From CAYWBU01 sp942491525 (GTDB lineage Bacteria; Desulfobacterota; Desulfomonilia; UBA1062), in the NCBI GenBank assembly GCA_942491525.1, contig CALOBW010000063.1:1-6530 (forward strand): 6,530 nucleotides of DNA, given 5' to 3'. The notes under the pieces are model-generated. The model had not been told where the DNA came from, did not search any database, and worked only from the letters and a program-made list of their open reading frames with translations. Positions 1 through 6,530 of this stretch are shown here, one piece after another; position 1 is the stretch's first letter, and each line of letters begins with the position of its first letter. The position numbers were made by a program, and so were the translations under genes.

Positions 1-7
1 AATCGAT

Positions 8-489
8 CTATCTTGCTTCTGGAGCGCCTGCCAAATCAAGCTCAACACGGATATCATTGGCCAGATTATTGGACCATGAATTGTATCGATCATGGATATA
101 AGCGACAGGCTTTGACTCCCCCTCCACCTTTGCGGTTGTACCATAGTCCCAATCATCACTGTCACTGCTTTTCTTGGGGGCTCGCATCTGGTACTTCATA
201 TTCATACTATCGAAATAGCTGATGCGTACATCCTTTTCATCCCAAATAATATTGACCTTGACGATGTGTGAGCGCACGTAAATCAGTGCCAGAATCTTGC
301 CCGCTTCTTGCTTCTGCACTCTCCAGTTTCTACGCGACATCCTTTCTTGATGGCCTCTGCCACCTGAGCCTGTGTCAAACCGGAGGAAATCGATACCGGC
401 TCAGGATTCTTGAGCGGCTTTACCCCAGCCAAGGCCACAGGCACTACCATCATGACTATCAATAACACTAACTTCATTGAGCTTTTCAT
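8..489 (-). CDS. Small exported protein of unknown function (frame-broken)
   Basis: The function is not known. ATG at 489 is preferred over a TTG at 510 because AAGGAT lies six bases upstream of it. The first 21 residues form a signal peptide: a basic start (MKSSMK), a hydrophobic core and an ALA end, with no lipobox Cys, so I infer a soluble periplasmic protein. A short segment with SGLTQAQVAEAIKKG follows, then the frame breaks at about 341-349 (AAAGG region). The next frame carries on with MSRRNWRVQKQEAGKI, then alternating beta-like segments (VRSHIVKVNI, VRISYFDS), IHDRYNSWSNNL and a C-terminal ANDIRVELDLA, stopping at TAG 8-10. With one base restored it is about 160 residues. From memory, the pattern of RGW-like, R.H.V.V.I, I.Y.DS and YN.W..NL..DI elements resembles a conserved uncharacterised proteobacterial periplasmic family. 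It lies 40 bases after the glycosyltransferase and is probably co-transcribed with it. Confidence 0.65.
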
Positions 490-495
490 GTGCAG

Positions 496-501
496 ATCCT
501 T
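496..501 (-). promoter_or_regulatory. Ribosome binding site of the small exported protein
   Basis: AAGGAT on the minus strand, six bases before ATG 489. It selects this ATG over the TTG at 510 and fits with the signal peptide starting at MKSSMK. The gap to the glycosyltransferase stop is about 40 bases, and I see no convincing promoter or terminator hairpin in it. Confidence 0.55.
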
Positions 502-529
502 ATAGTTCAAGCAATGCCAGATTCCTTTC

Positions 530-1263
530 CTACAATCGACTCCGGATCACCCCAAGAGACCTTAATAACCCAACAGGGGCAAGACCACTTCTGAGCAGTC
601 TCCAGGCCACCATGCGGGTGATGCTGACAATATCCCTGACCGGATGAAAGTGGCTGGGCCTGCGATCCGGGGCATAGATGGCCGGTATGGAAACCGACCG
701 GCTCCCGACGCCCTGAGTAGCGGCCTCGATCAATATCTCACTCTCGAAGACAAAGCTTTTTTGACGAGAGGTTTCGATGTTTATCTTTTTCAAAAGCTCG
801 GCCGGATAGAGACGAAATCCTGACTGCGAATCCTCGATGGGGTAACCCGCGGCCCAGGAGATCCAGAAATTGGCGATCCGGTTAGCGATCAGGCGCTCCT
901 TAGGTACGTGCCCCTTGTCCATGGCGCGACTACCGATGATAATCTTCCCCGGGTTTTGAATGGAGGCCTCGATCAGGAGAGGAATATCCTCGGGACGGTG
1001 CTGGCCATCCCCATCCAGGCTGATCACGGCATCGGCACCCATCTGTAGCGCTGCCTGGATACCTCGCCACAGACTCCCCCCTTGCCCAGATTCTCTTCGT
1101 TGCGCAAAAGGGTCACCGATTTATCATGGAGGCCGTCGGCGGTCCCATCGGTTGAGGCATCATCCACCACGATGACCTGATCCAGTTTAGCCAGGGTCCT
1201 GTTCACCACATCGACGATGGTGGAAGACTCGTTATAGGCAGGTATTACTGCAATGACGTTCAT
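530..1263 (-). CDS. Family 2 glycosyltransferase, DPM1-like (one frame break)
   Basis: GT-A fold nucleotide-sugar transferase, probably cytoplasmic and acting on a lipid or polyprenyl acceptor at the inner membrane. The start at 1263 is firm because TAA lies in frame four codons upstream. Motifs in order: VIPAYNE near the N-terminus, VVDDASTDGTA (nucleotide binding), LGKGG, SLDGDGQHRPEDIP (DxD-type metal and nucleotide site), GSRAM, and DSQSGFRLYP (acceptor/catalytic region). The C-terminus has no long transmembrane pair, unlike larger bactoprenol glucosyltransferases. The frame breaks in a run of six C at 1076-1081 (G on the coding strand). With seven, the protein reads LGKGGSLWRGIQAALQMGADAV without interruption, giving about 244 residues, normal for the dolichol-phosphate-mannose-synthase-like group. 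It follows the reductase by 32 bases. Glycosyltransferases occur in many aryl polyene clusters, presumably for headgroup assembly. The sugar and acceptor are unknown. Confidence 0.93.
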
Positions 1264-1295
1264 TAAGCGTAATTATCTTGGAAGCATGAAACCAT

Positions 1296-2014
1296 CTAGG
1301 CCATGCCACCGTTGATACCAATGACCTGGCTGCTGATATAGGCTGAATGATCTGAAGCCAGGAAGGCGACTAACTCGGCTACCTCTTCGGGTCTGCCCGT
1401 TCGGTGCGCAGGCACCATCTGACACACCTGTTCCTTGCTGAACAGCCCCTCGGTCATCACACCTCGATAATGCCCGGAGCCACCACATTGGCGGTTACCC
1501 CGCGTGATGCCAGCTCCTGGGACAGTGACTTGATGGCTCCATGGAGGCCCGCCTTGGCCGCTGCATAATTGGCCTGACCCCGATTGCCTATCTGTCCGGC
1601 AATGGATGAAACGGCAATAACACGCCCCCATCGCGTCCTCATCATGGGTAACAATAAGGGCTGGGTCACATTATAGAACCCGTTCAGAGAGACATCGATC
1701 ACGCGGCGCCATTGATCCGAGCTCATGCCTGCCAGCGGTGCATCATCATGGATGCCGGCGTTACTGACCAGCACCTGTATCGGTCCCTGCTCCAGCAGTT
1801 TCTCGATAGCCTCACGTGAACGATCGGCATCCGTGACATCAAAGGACACGGTCTCTGCACTACCGCCACTCGCTTTAATCTTCTCGGCAACGGCCTCAGC
1901 CCGCTCCCTGTTCCTGCCCGCATGGACAATGACATGGAAGTCATCCATCGCCAGACGTCTGCAGATCGCTGCCCCAATGTCTCCGCTGCCCCCTGTCACC
2001 AATGCTCGTTTCAT
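1296..2014 (-). CDS. 3-ketoacyl-ACP reductase, FabG/ApeQ-like SDR (one frame break)
   Basis: Short-chain dehydrogenase/reductase that would use NADPH to reduce the 3-ketoacyl-ACP made at each polyene extension round. Visible features are the cofactor motif TGGSGDIG (residues 7-14), NAG (85-87), and the catalytic set Asn111 (SLNGF), Ser137 (VSSIAG), Tyr150 and Lys154 (NYAAAKAG). The frame ends early after VVAPGIIEV at a TGA at 1457-1459. The adjacent frame continues with VMTEGLF, HRTGRPEEVAELVAFLAS and the classical SDR ending SQVIGINGGMA, with TAG at 1296-1298. One missing base at about 1458-1466 explains this and gives 239 residues, normal for FabG. The start ATG overlaps the dehydratase stop (ATGA) and has a strong GAGGAG site, so it should be translated efficiently. 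It could be a housekeeping FabG by fold. The neighbours point to the aryl polyene reductase ApeQ. Confidence 0.95.
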
Positions 2015-2454
2015 GTTGCCATCTCCTCACTGGTCTGGGTCATCACGGTTGCCCGCCCCTGTAGCAGAAGTCGATCCTCAGCCAGGATCCTGATCTGATA
2101 AATGAACTGCCCCCCCTGCCCCAGCAGCCTCGTTGCTTCAACCTGAAGCGGACCATCAATATCATGCAGCCAGTCCACTTCCAGGTCGAACTGTCTCAGG
2201 GCAGCGAGATAACCCGGAGGTATTTCCTGCCCCAGTTCGCGGGCCAGCAGTCCGCCATGAACCGCCATGGCCTGGGCACCATATTCAACCCCGTGAACTG
2301 ATGACAGACCCTCGTCACTGCGCAGGGGATTGGCCTGATCGAGATGACTGTAACTGATGCAGAGGATATGGCTGTCATCCCATTCCTGTACACCATCCAG
2401 AAGGCACATACTACCGGCATGCGGGATCAATCCGCAGAGATCCTCCCCGGCCAA
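2011..2454 (-). CDS. 3-hydroxyacyl-ACP dehydratase, ApeP-like hotdog fold
   Basis: Intact 147-residue protein, the usual size for a single hotdog-fold dehydratase. It would remove water from the 3-hydroxyacyl-ACP left by the reductase, giving the conjugated double bonds of an aryl polyene. The N-terminal IPHAGSMCLLD (residues 10-20) is the hallmark of the ApeP/ApeI-type dehydratases. SHLDQANPLR (36-45) and GVEYGAQAMAVHGG (55-68) form the predicted active-site segments. Glu57 and Gln61 line up with the E..AQ helix of FabZ, and His37 is a candidate catalytic His; this alignment is my inference. In E. coli, ApeP pairs with a second hotdog protein, ApeI, which is not in this window. The start is TTG: two in-frame TGA codons lie directly before it, and the first hallmark motif begins nine residues later. 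It overlaps the apparent end of the KS-like gene, and its stop overlaps the reductase start (ATGA). Confidence 0.9.
   Translation of the reverse strand: MAGEDLCGLIPHAGSMCLLDGVQEWDDSHILCISYSHLDQANPLRSDEGLSSVHGVEYGAQAMAVHGGLLARELGQEIPPGYLAALRQFDLEVDWLHDIDGPLQVEATRLLGQGGQFIYQIRILAEDRLLLQGRATVMTQTSEEMAT
2023..2028 (-). promoter_or_regulatory. Strong ribosome binding site of the ketoreductase
   Basis: GAGGAG on the minus strand, eight bases before ATG 2014 and inside the last codons of the dehydratase gene. It is the best Shine-Dalgarno match in the window and supports independent initiation in addition to ATGA coupling. Confidence 0.6.
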
Positions 2455-3256
2455 TCATCAGGGAGCTGAGTTCCAGCTTCAGGGCCTGGCCGGGAAGCCC
2501 TGGAATCTGAACATGACCGGATACCCCGCAGGCTATCCGAGCCAGCAGCGGCAAACTTCGAGCCGCCGGCGCCCCTCTTCTCAACCCTCAAGCCCAACAT
2601 CCGCCATACGCTCTACACCGTCATCGCCCTGCAACAATTCGAGCCCCACCCTGGCTATCACCTCTGGGGGCATCCTCGGGGATCAGTAGGAGGGCCACAC
2701 CAAAGGCGACATCTACCGGACAAAATGGCTTCAGGGTTAATGGTGGTGGCATATCATGAGCAACCAGCAGAACGGGCTGATGTTCTAGGCCAACCTGGCA
2801 GGCAGCCTCCAGCAGACCTGCAACAAAACTGCCCTCGTTGGCCGAAAGACTGGTAGAGGCCGCCTGCGATCCCGTTGCAATCGACCAGTAACCGGCTGGC
2901 GCATTGTGCACCGAGTTGTGGAAATGCGTGGGCGAAACCGGACTGCCGGGCAGATTCAGACTGGTGAGGATCTTATCCACGATATCAAGATCGGCATCCG
3001 AGCTGCAAAAGATGGTGGATAGCTGTTCTTTATCGCCAGGCCAGGCTTCGATAGCCTCCTGGGCCACCTGCAACGCCAGCTTGATATGAGGCGTGGTGCG
3101 CCGACGTTCGTTGGCTGGCAACAGCCCGGGCCTTAGCTCCGGCATTGCTGATTCAGGATCATAGGGACTATTGCCCTGCAACAGGGAACGCCCCGCTTCC
3201 CAGTTCGCCATGCCTGGAGCGCACAAGCCTATTGAGCCTATGCCAAAACGTATCAT
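2411..3256 (-). CDS. Short ketosynthase-like chain-length-factor partner, ApeC-like (two frame breaks)
   Basis: Resembles the half-length beta-ketoacyl-synthase-like proteins (Pfam ketoacyl-synt_2 type) that pair with the active ketosynthase in aryl polyene synthesis. Features: N-terminal FGIGSIGLCAPG, LLPANERRR (46-53), TIFCSSDADLDIV, HFHNSVHNAPAGYWS (111-125), ATGSQAASTSL (128-137) and PFCPVDVAFGVALLL. Ser130 sits where the true ketosynthase has its Cys (compare STACSSS in the upstream gene), so I infer a non-condensing partner. The frame stops at 2621, but an extra base in the C run at 2644-2647 and a missing base at 2583-2587 compensate each other. Corrected, the text continues with GVERMADVGLEGLRRG, APAARSLPLLARIA and ALKLELSS, the normal C-terminus of this family, at about 265 residues. 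It then runs to TAG at 2411-2413, overlapping the dehydratase by 44 bases. The last 16 or so residues look non-family, so the true end is uncertain. Confidence 0.85.
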
Positions 3257-4440
3257 GAGGGATAACCCAATATCAGGCTGGCATTACTACCGCCAAAACC
3301 AAAGGAGTTACTCATCACACGACGCACTTCCTGTTCCCTCGGCTCTAAAAGGATGGAGGAATGAATGGCTTCATCGACCTGTTGGGTATTCAGACTGGCT
3401 GGCAATAAACCCTGCTCTAGCGCAATACAGGAAAATATGGCCTCCGCGATGCCTGCCGCACCCAGGGTATGGCCGGTAAAACCCTTGGTCGACGAACAGG
3501 GCGTATGCCCCTGAAAAACTGACATCAGGGCACGATCCTCAGATAAGTCATTAGCCGGTGTCGCCGTTCCATGCAGATTAATGTAATCAATATCTGATGG
3601 CCTGAGGTTCGCCGACTCCAGTGCCTGCTGCATGGCCATTGCAGCCCCTCTGCCCTCTGGGTGCGGGCTGGACATATGATAGGCATCACTACTCTCACCG
3701 TAGCCCAGCAGGCAGATATTTCGGCTGCCCTGATCCCATTCCAGGAGCGCAAATCCTGCGGCCTCTCCAATATTGATCCCATCACGATCCTGGTCTGCCG
3801 GTCGGCAGGGCTGCTGAGACACGAGTTGCAGGGCATTGAATCCATACAGCGTCATACGGCAGAGGGTATCCACGCCCCCGACGATCGCGGCATCACAGAG
3901 ACCGGCGCTCATGTAACGCCGGGCATTGGCAAAGACCTTGGCGCTGGAGGAACAGGCCGTAGAGATGACCATCGCGGGCCCATCCAGGCCCAGGTACTGC
4001 CGTGTGAAACCGGCAATCGAAAACATATTATGGGTGGTACGGTAGTTAAAATCTGCAGGCAGGGCGCCACTCTCAGGGTCGCGCCCGGAGTAGGCCATTT
4101 CCGTTTCCTGGACACCGGAAGTCGAGGTCCCCAGGAAGACACCGATTCGACCAGGTCCATACTGCGACCTGGCGACTTCTACCGCATCGGCGAAACCATC
4201 CTGCCTTAATCCCAACAGGCCCAGCCGATTGTTTCGACAGTCAAAATCGGCCAGCACTCCTTCGACGGGCTGGTCTTCCAGGTCAGCGACCCGACCTATC
4301 CAGGTATCGAGCTCTACGCCGTCCATATCGCAGACCCTCAGCCCCCCCCGATTGTTTTTCAGGGCCTGATAATGTGCTGCTCCCCCCCTGCCGAGGGCAG
4401 AAACCAGGGTATGAGCGCTGATCTGAAGTCTTCGATTCAC
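3253..4440 (-). CDS. Beta-ketoacyl-ACP synthase, FabF/ApeO-like
   Basis: Intact 395-residue condensing enzyme of the KAS II/FabF type, the usual length. It would add malonyl-ACP-derived C2 units to an ACP-bound aryl primer. The catalytic machinery is complete: Cys163 in ISTACSSSAK, His290 in NLHGTATPANDLSED, Lys319 and His324 in STKGFTGHTLGAAG, and the C-terminal gating loop SFGFGGSNAS (379-388). GVFLGTSTSG (100-109) and RTTHNMFSIAG (134-144) are further family elements. The start is GTG at 4440, within the exporter stop (GTGA). TAA lies in frame five codons upstream, so no earlier start is possible. AACAGG six bases upstream is a weak ribosome site. The stop overlaps the ATG of the KS-like partner (ATGA), as in KS/chain-length-factor pairs that form heterodimers. 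It could by sequence alone be a housekeeping FabF, but the gene context argues for the ApeO role. Confidence 0.95.
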   Translation of the reverse strand: MNRRLQISAHTLVSALGRGGAAHYQALKNNRGGLRVCDMDGVELDTWIGRVADLEDQPVEGVLADFDCRNNRLGLLGLRQDGFADAVEVARSQYGPGRIGVFLGTSTSGVQETEMAYSGRDPESGALPADFNYRTTHNMFSIAGFTRQYLGLDGPAMVISTACSSSAKVFANARRYMSAGLCDAAIVGGVDTLCRMTLYGFNALQLVSQQPCRPADQDRDGINIGEAAGFALLEWDQGSRNICLLGYGESSDAYHMSSPHPEGRGAAMAMQQALESANLRPSDIDYINLHGTATPANDLSEDRALMSVFQGHTPCSSTKGFTGHTLGAAGIAEAIFSCIALEQGLLPASLNTQQVDEAIHSSILLEPREQEVRRVMSNSFGFGGSNASLILGYPS

Positions 4441-6530
4441 AAAATGCCTGTTTGATTATTCTGCCTGGCAAACAACCAGGACAACACAAAAGCCGATAAC
4501 ACACCGGTGGCTACCGTCATTCCAATAGCCTGCAACACCGGGATCGATGAGGCAGCAAGCATAGCAAAAACCACCAGGGTTGAGGTACTACATACCAGCA
4601 GGGCATGCTGAGTTCTTAGCCGATCTTCAGACGCCTCACGGCGTGAAAAAAACAGGGCATAGTCCAGTCCAATCCCTGCTACCAGCAGCAGGGACACCAG
4701 ATGGAAAAGATTGAGCCGATATCCAAGCAGGACGGGGAAACTTGCAGCCAGCCCCACGGCCAGCACGATGGGCAGTAGAACACGCAGACCGCGTACGTGA
4801 TCGCGCAGGCCAAACACCAGGATCAGCACGATCAGGACGGAGGCCCAGAGGATACGATCGATGGCCTCGAAACGAAATGCATCAACAATCTGGTTAGTTG
4901 CAAGTTTCAGGTCAACAAACCGAAGCCCCTCGACATCAGATCCTTTAGCACGTCTTCAATGAGTGCGGGATTCCCGACCTCGCTGAGTCGCACGATACCA
5001 ACCACCCTGTCATCATAGTGGCGAATCATAGTGCCCAGACGTATCCCCAGACTCCCCTGTTCCAGATCCATCGGCAATAAGTGGGTTCAAGGCTTCTCGA
5101 ATGCTCCACATCTTCAAGAAAGGGGCGAAACAATTCACGTTTAAAGGGAAGGTCCAGCAAAGCCTCATCCAGGCGCTGGCTCAGGGTTTCCTTATCGGGC
5201 AGAACGGCCTGGCGTCGTTGCTGGGTCATGCGGCTGGGGAGAATTTGCACAGCTGACCGAAAGCCCCCGAGATACCCCATCTGAACGGCCTGATCCAGGG
5301 ACGGTTCGAGCTTCGAGCTGTTGCAACAGGTCCTCGGAGGTGGGCGCAACGAGTAGCAGCAGATAGCGCGCCTCTGGAGCACCCATCTGGTTTCCCAGGG
5401 CACGATCCTGATCACGCAGCTTGGACGAAATTGGACTCAGTTCCGCGATATCATCGGACCAGCTCTCACCCTGTTGTGCAACCAGGGCCAGCAACTCTAT
5501 GACGACGACCAGCACGATGAGTCGCACGTAACCCGGCGGGTTGTGATCCAGATAGCCAGCCATGGCCATCAGGGCTGGGTACTGGCTGGCGATCCGAATC
5601 ACCAATTGCCGGCAGAAGACTTCCTTGTGATCAGCGCCGCCACCAGCAAACCAGAAATAGAAAACACGCCAAGCTGGGCAAGGCCGGTAAACTCCGTCAT
5701 CGACATGGCCGCATAGCCCATCAGGGTGGTCAGTACACCCAGCCGGAGGGTAGGCCAGATACGAGACGGCCTGATCTATCCCTTCACCTTATGGGCATGG
5801 CTCAGCACATGGACCGGATAATCCACCGCAACACCCATCAGGGTCACGCCAAAGGCCAGGGTGATGCCGTGAACACTATCAAACAGTAACGAAACACTGG
5901 CGATAGCGGCCAGTATGCCACCAGCCAGAGGCCGTCATGAGCAATCTGCGGGGCTTTATAAATCCAGCCCATGAACAGAAGCATGAAGATGGATGCGATA
6001 ATCGACAGGCGCTGACTTTCCTTGCGAATCTGCGAACGACTTTCAAGGGCAAAAAGCGGCGCGCCGGTAGTCACCAGATGGGACTGCTGCTCCCTTCGCG
6101 CGCCTTGTTGAATTGCTGGCGAACCAGATCCCCAGACCTTCTGCTGGGCATCCAGATCCATACCTTCTGCCTCGGTTTCCACCAGTAACAGGGCCTGCTT
6201 CCTGTCCTGTGAAAACCAGACGCCATTAAAGTATTCCGGCCCCTGATCCATCGAACTCAGCCCGAGCATCAAATCGATAGAAGCAGCGGTTGGATCTCTG
6301 GGGATAAGCTCCTTTTCGAAACTGGACAGGGGAGATCCCAGGTCATCCAGACGTTCCAGCAGTGCCTGATTCAGGCTTGCTACACTAAAATAGTTTGCTT
6401 CGACCTCGTGGTTCAACAGATACCGCCACTCAAAGAGCTGGTCTCTGGTGCCCTGATCCAGCAGGTCCTCACCATTCATTACCTGAAGGAACAGACCGCT
6501 TTCGCGTAACCTGAAGGCAAAATCCTTACT
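4437..6530 (-). CDS. MMPL/RND-family lipid exporter, ApeM-like (N-terminus outside window, multiple frame breaks)
   Basis: Inner-membrane exporter of the MMPL/RND superfamily, inferred to move the aryl polyene lipid towards the outer membrane using the proton gradient. Reading continues past 6530, and roughly 70-100 N-terminal residues are probably missing. Order: first periplasmic domain (FAFRLRESG, SSFEKELIPRDP), TM segments from SIIASIFMLLFMGW, GGILAAIASVSLLF, ITLAFGVTLMGVAVDYPVH, then LGVLTTLMGYAAMSM and AQLGVFSISGLLVAALI. These are followed by IVLVVVIELLALVA, a second periplasmic domain (WSDDIAELSPISSKLRD, GAPEARYLLLL, MTQQRRQAVLPDKETL), and the second TM bundle with LVAGIGLDYALFFSR. The Asp-Tyr pairs at 5818-5823 and 4659-4664 match the proton-relay positions of MMPL proteins. 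Frame breaks fall near 5931-5945, 5761-5782 (a compensating pair around an in-frame TAG), 5600-5626, 5310-5312, 5080-5082 and 4922-4925. Each changes phase by one base. Family sequence resumes after every one, so the gene may be whole in the cell. Its stop overlaps the ketosynthase start. Confidence 0.9.
4447..4452 (-). promoter_or_regulatory. Weak ribosome binding site deciding the GTG start of the ketosynthase
   Basis: AACAGG on the minus strand, six bases before GTG 4440. The in-frame TAA just upstream rules out earlier starts. The GTGA overlap with the exporter stop suggests that translation reaches this gene mainly by coupling. Confidence 0.4.

Noticed and set aside
426..489. Small distal protein as a lipoprotein
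   Set aside because: The hydrophobic segment ends in ALA followed by Gly-Val, and there is no Cys in the cleavage region, so there is no lipobox.
490..529. Promoter or terminator between glycosyltransferase and small protein
   Set aside because: TTGCTT and TATAAG-like words occur, but their spacing is wrong for a -35/-10 pair, and no GC-rich hairpin with a T tract is present.
1076..1081. Programmed ribosomal frameshifting in the glycosyltransferase
   Set aside because: A G-run is present, but breaks of the same kind occur throughout the window in unrelated sequence contexts, and this family is not known for recoding. A missing base is simpler.
1264..1295. Terminator between reductase and glycosyltransferase
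   Set aside because: The 32-base gap shows no stable stem followed by T residues, so the genes are more likely co-transcribed.
1725..2093. Plus-strand open frames up to 182 codons (for example 1725-2093, 2357-2689, 3661-4209)
   Set aside because: They lie opposite genes with complete family motifs and show no recognisable domains themselves. They are antisense shadows of GC-rich coding sequence.
2011..4440. Housekeeping fatty-acid synthesis locus (fabF/fabG/fabZ)
   Set aside because: The short Cys-less KS-like protein, the ApeP-type motif IPHAGSMCLLD and the adjacent MMPL exporter do not occur together in standard fab clusters, and fabD and acpP are not seen.
4437..6530. Exporter as a genuine decayed pseudogene
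   Set aside because: All interruptions are one-base indels and the coding text between them keeps family motifs, including both Asp-Tyr pairs. Decay cannot be excluded but is less likely than sequence error.

Overview
The window reads as the distal part of an aryl-polyene (APE/xanthomonadin-type) pigment-lipid operon from a Gram-negative bacterium, most likely a gammaproteobacterium with moderately high GC. The assignment rests on gene content and order. An MMPL-family lipid exporter is followed by a FabF-type ketosynthase, a short ketosynthase-like partner without a nucleophilic Cys, an ApeP-type hotdog dehydratase and a FabG-type reductase. The taxon is inferred and cannot be fixed from this sequence.

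Every gene I can support lies on the minus strand, so transcription runs from base 6530 towards base 1. In that order: 6530-4437, MMPL exporter missing its N-terminus (ApeM-like); 4440-3253, active ketosynthase (ApeO-like), intact; 3256 to about 2411, short KS-like chain-length-factor partner (ApeC-like); 2454-2011, dehydratase (ApeP-like), intact with a TTG start; 2014-1296, ketoreductase (ApeQ-like); 1263-530, family-2 glycosyltransferase; 489-8, small exported protein of unknown function. Junctions are GTGA or ATGA overlaps or gaps of about 30-40 bases, so this looks like one translationally coupled operon. The upstream promoter and the other expected genes (ACPs, ArCP ligase, thioesterase, acyltransferase) are outside the window. 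No gene-free stretch exceeds 300 bases, and I saw no RNA genes, repeats, IS elements or CRISPR arrays.

Together, the ketosynthase pair, reductase and dehydratase would extend and unsaturate an ACP-bound aryl polyene chain. The glycosyltransferase could modify or build the lipid headgroup. The MMPL protein would move the lipid from the inner membrane towards the outer membrane, and the small exported protein may act in the periplasm.

The most striking property is about a dozen single-base frame breaks, mostly missing bases and often at short homopolymers. They split five of the seven genes, while family motifs continue cleanly in the neighbouring frame after each break. I found no stop codon in these genes that needs a base substitution to explain it. 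This favours sequencing or assembly error over true decay, but only read-level data can decide. I did not find evidence for a wholly new system. The less ordinary points are the glycosyltransferase after the reductase, where a third ketosynthase (ApeR) is usual, and the small exported protein at the operon's end.
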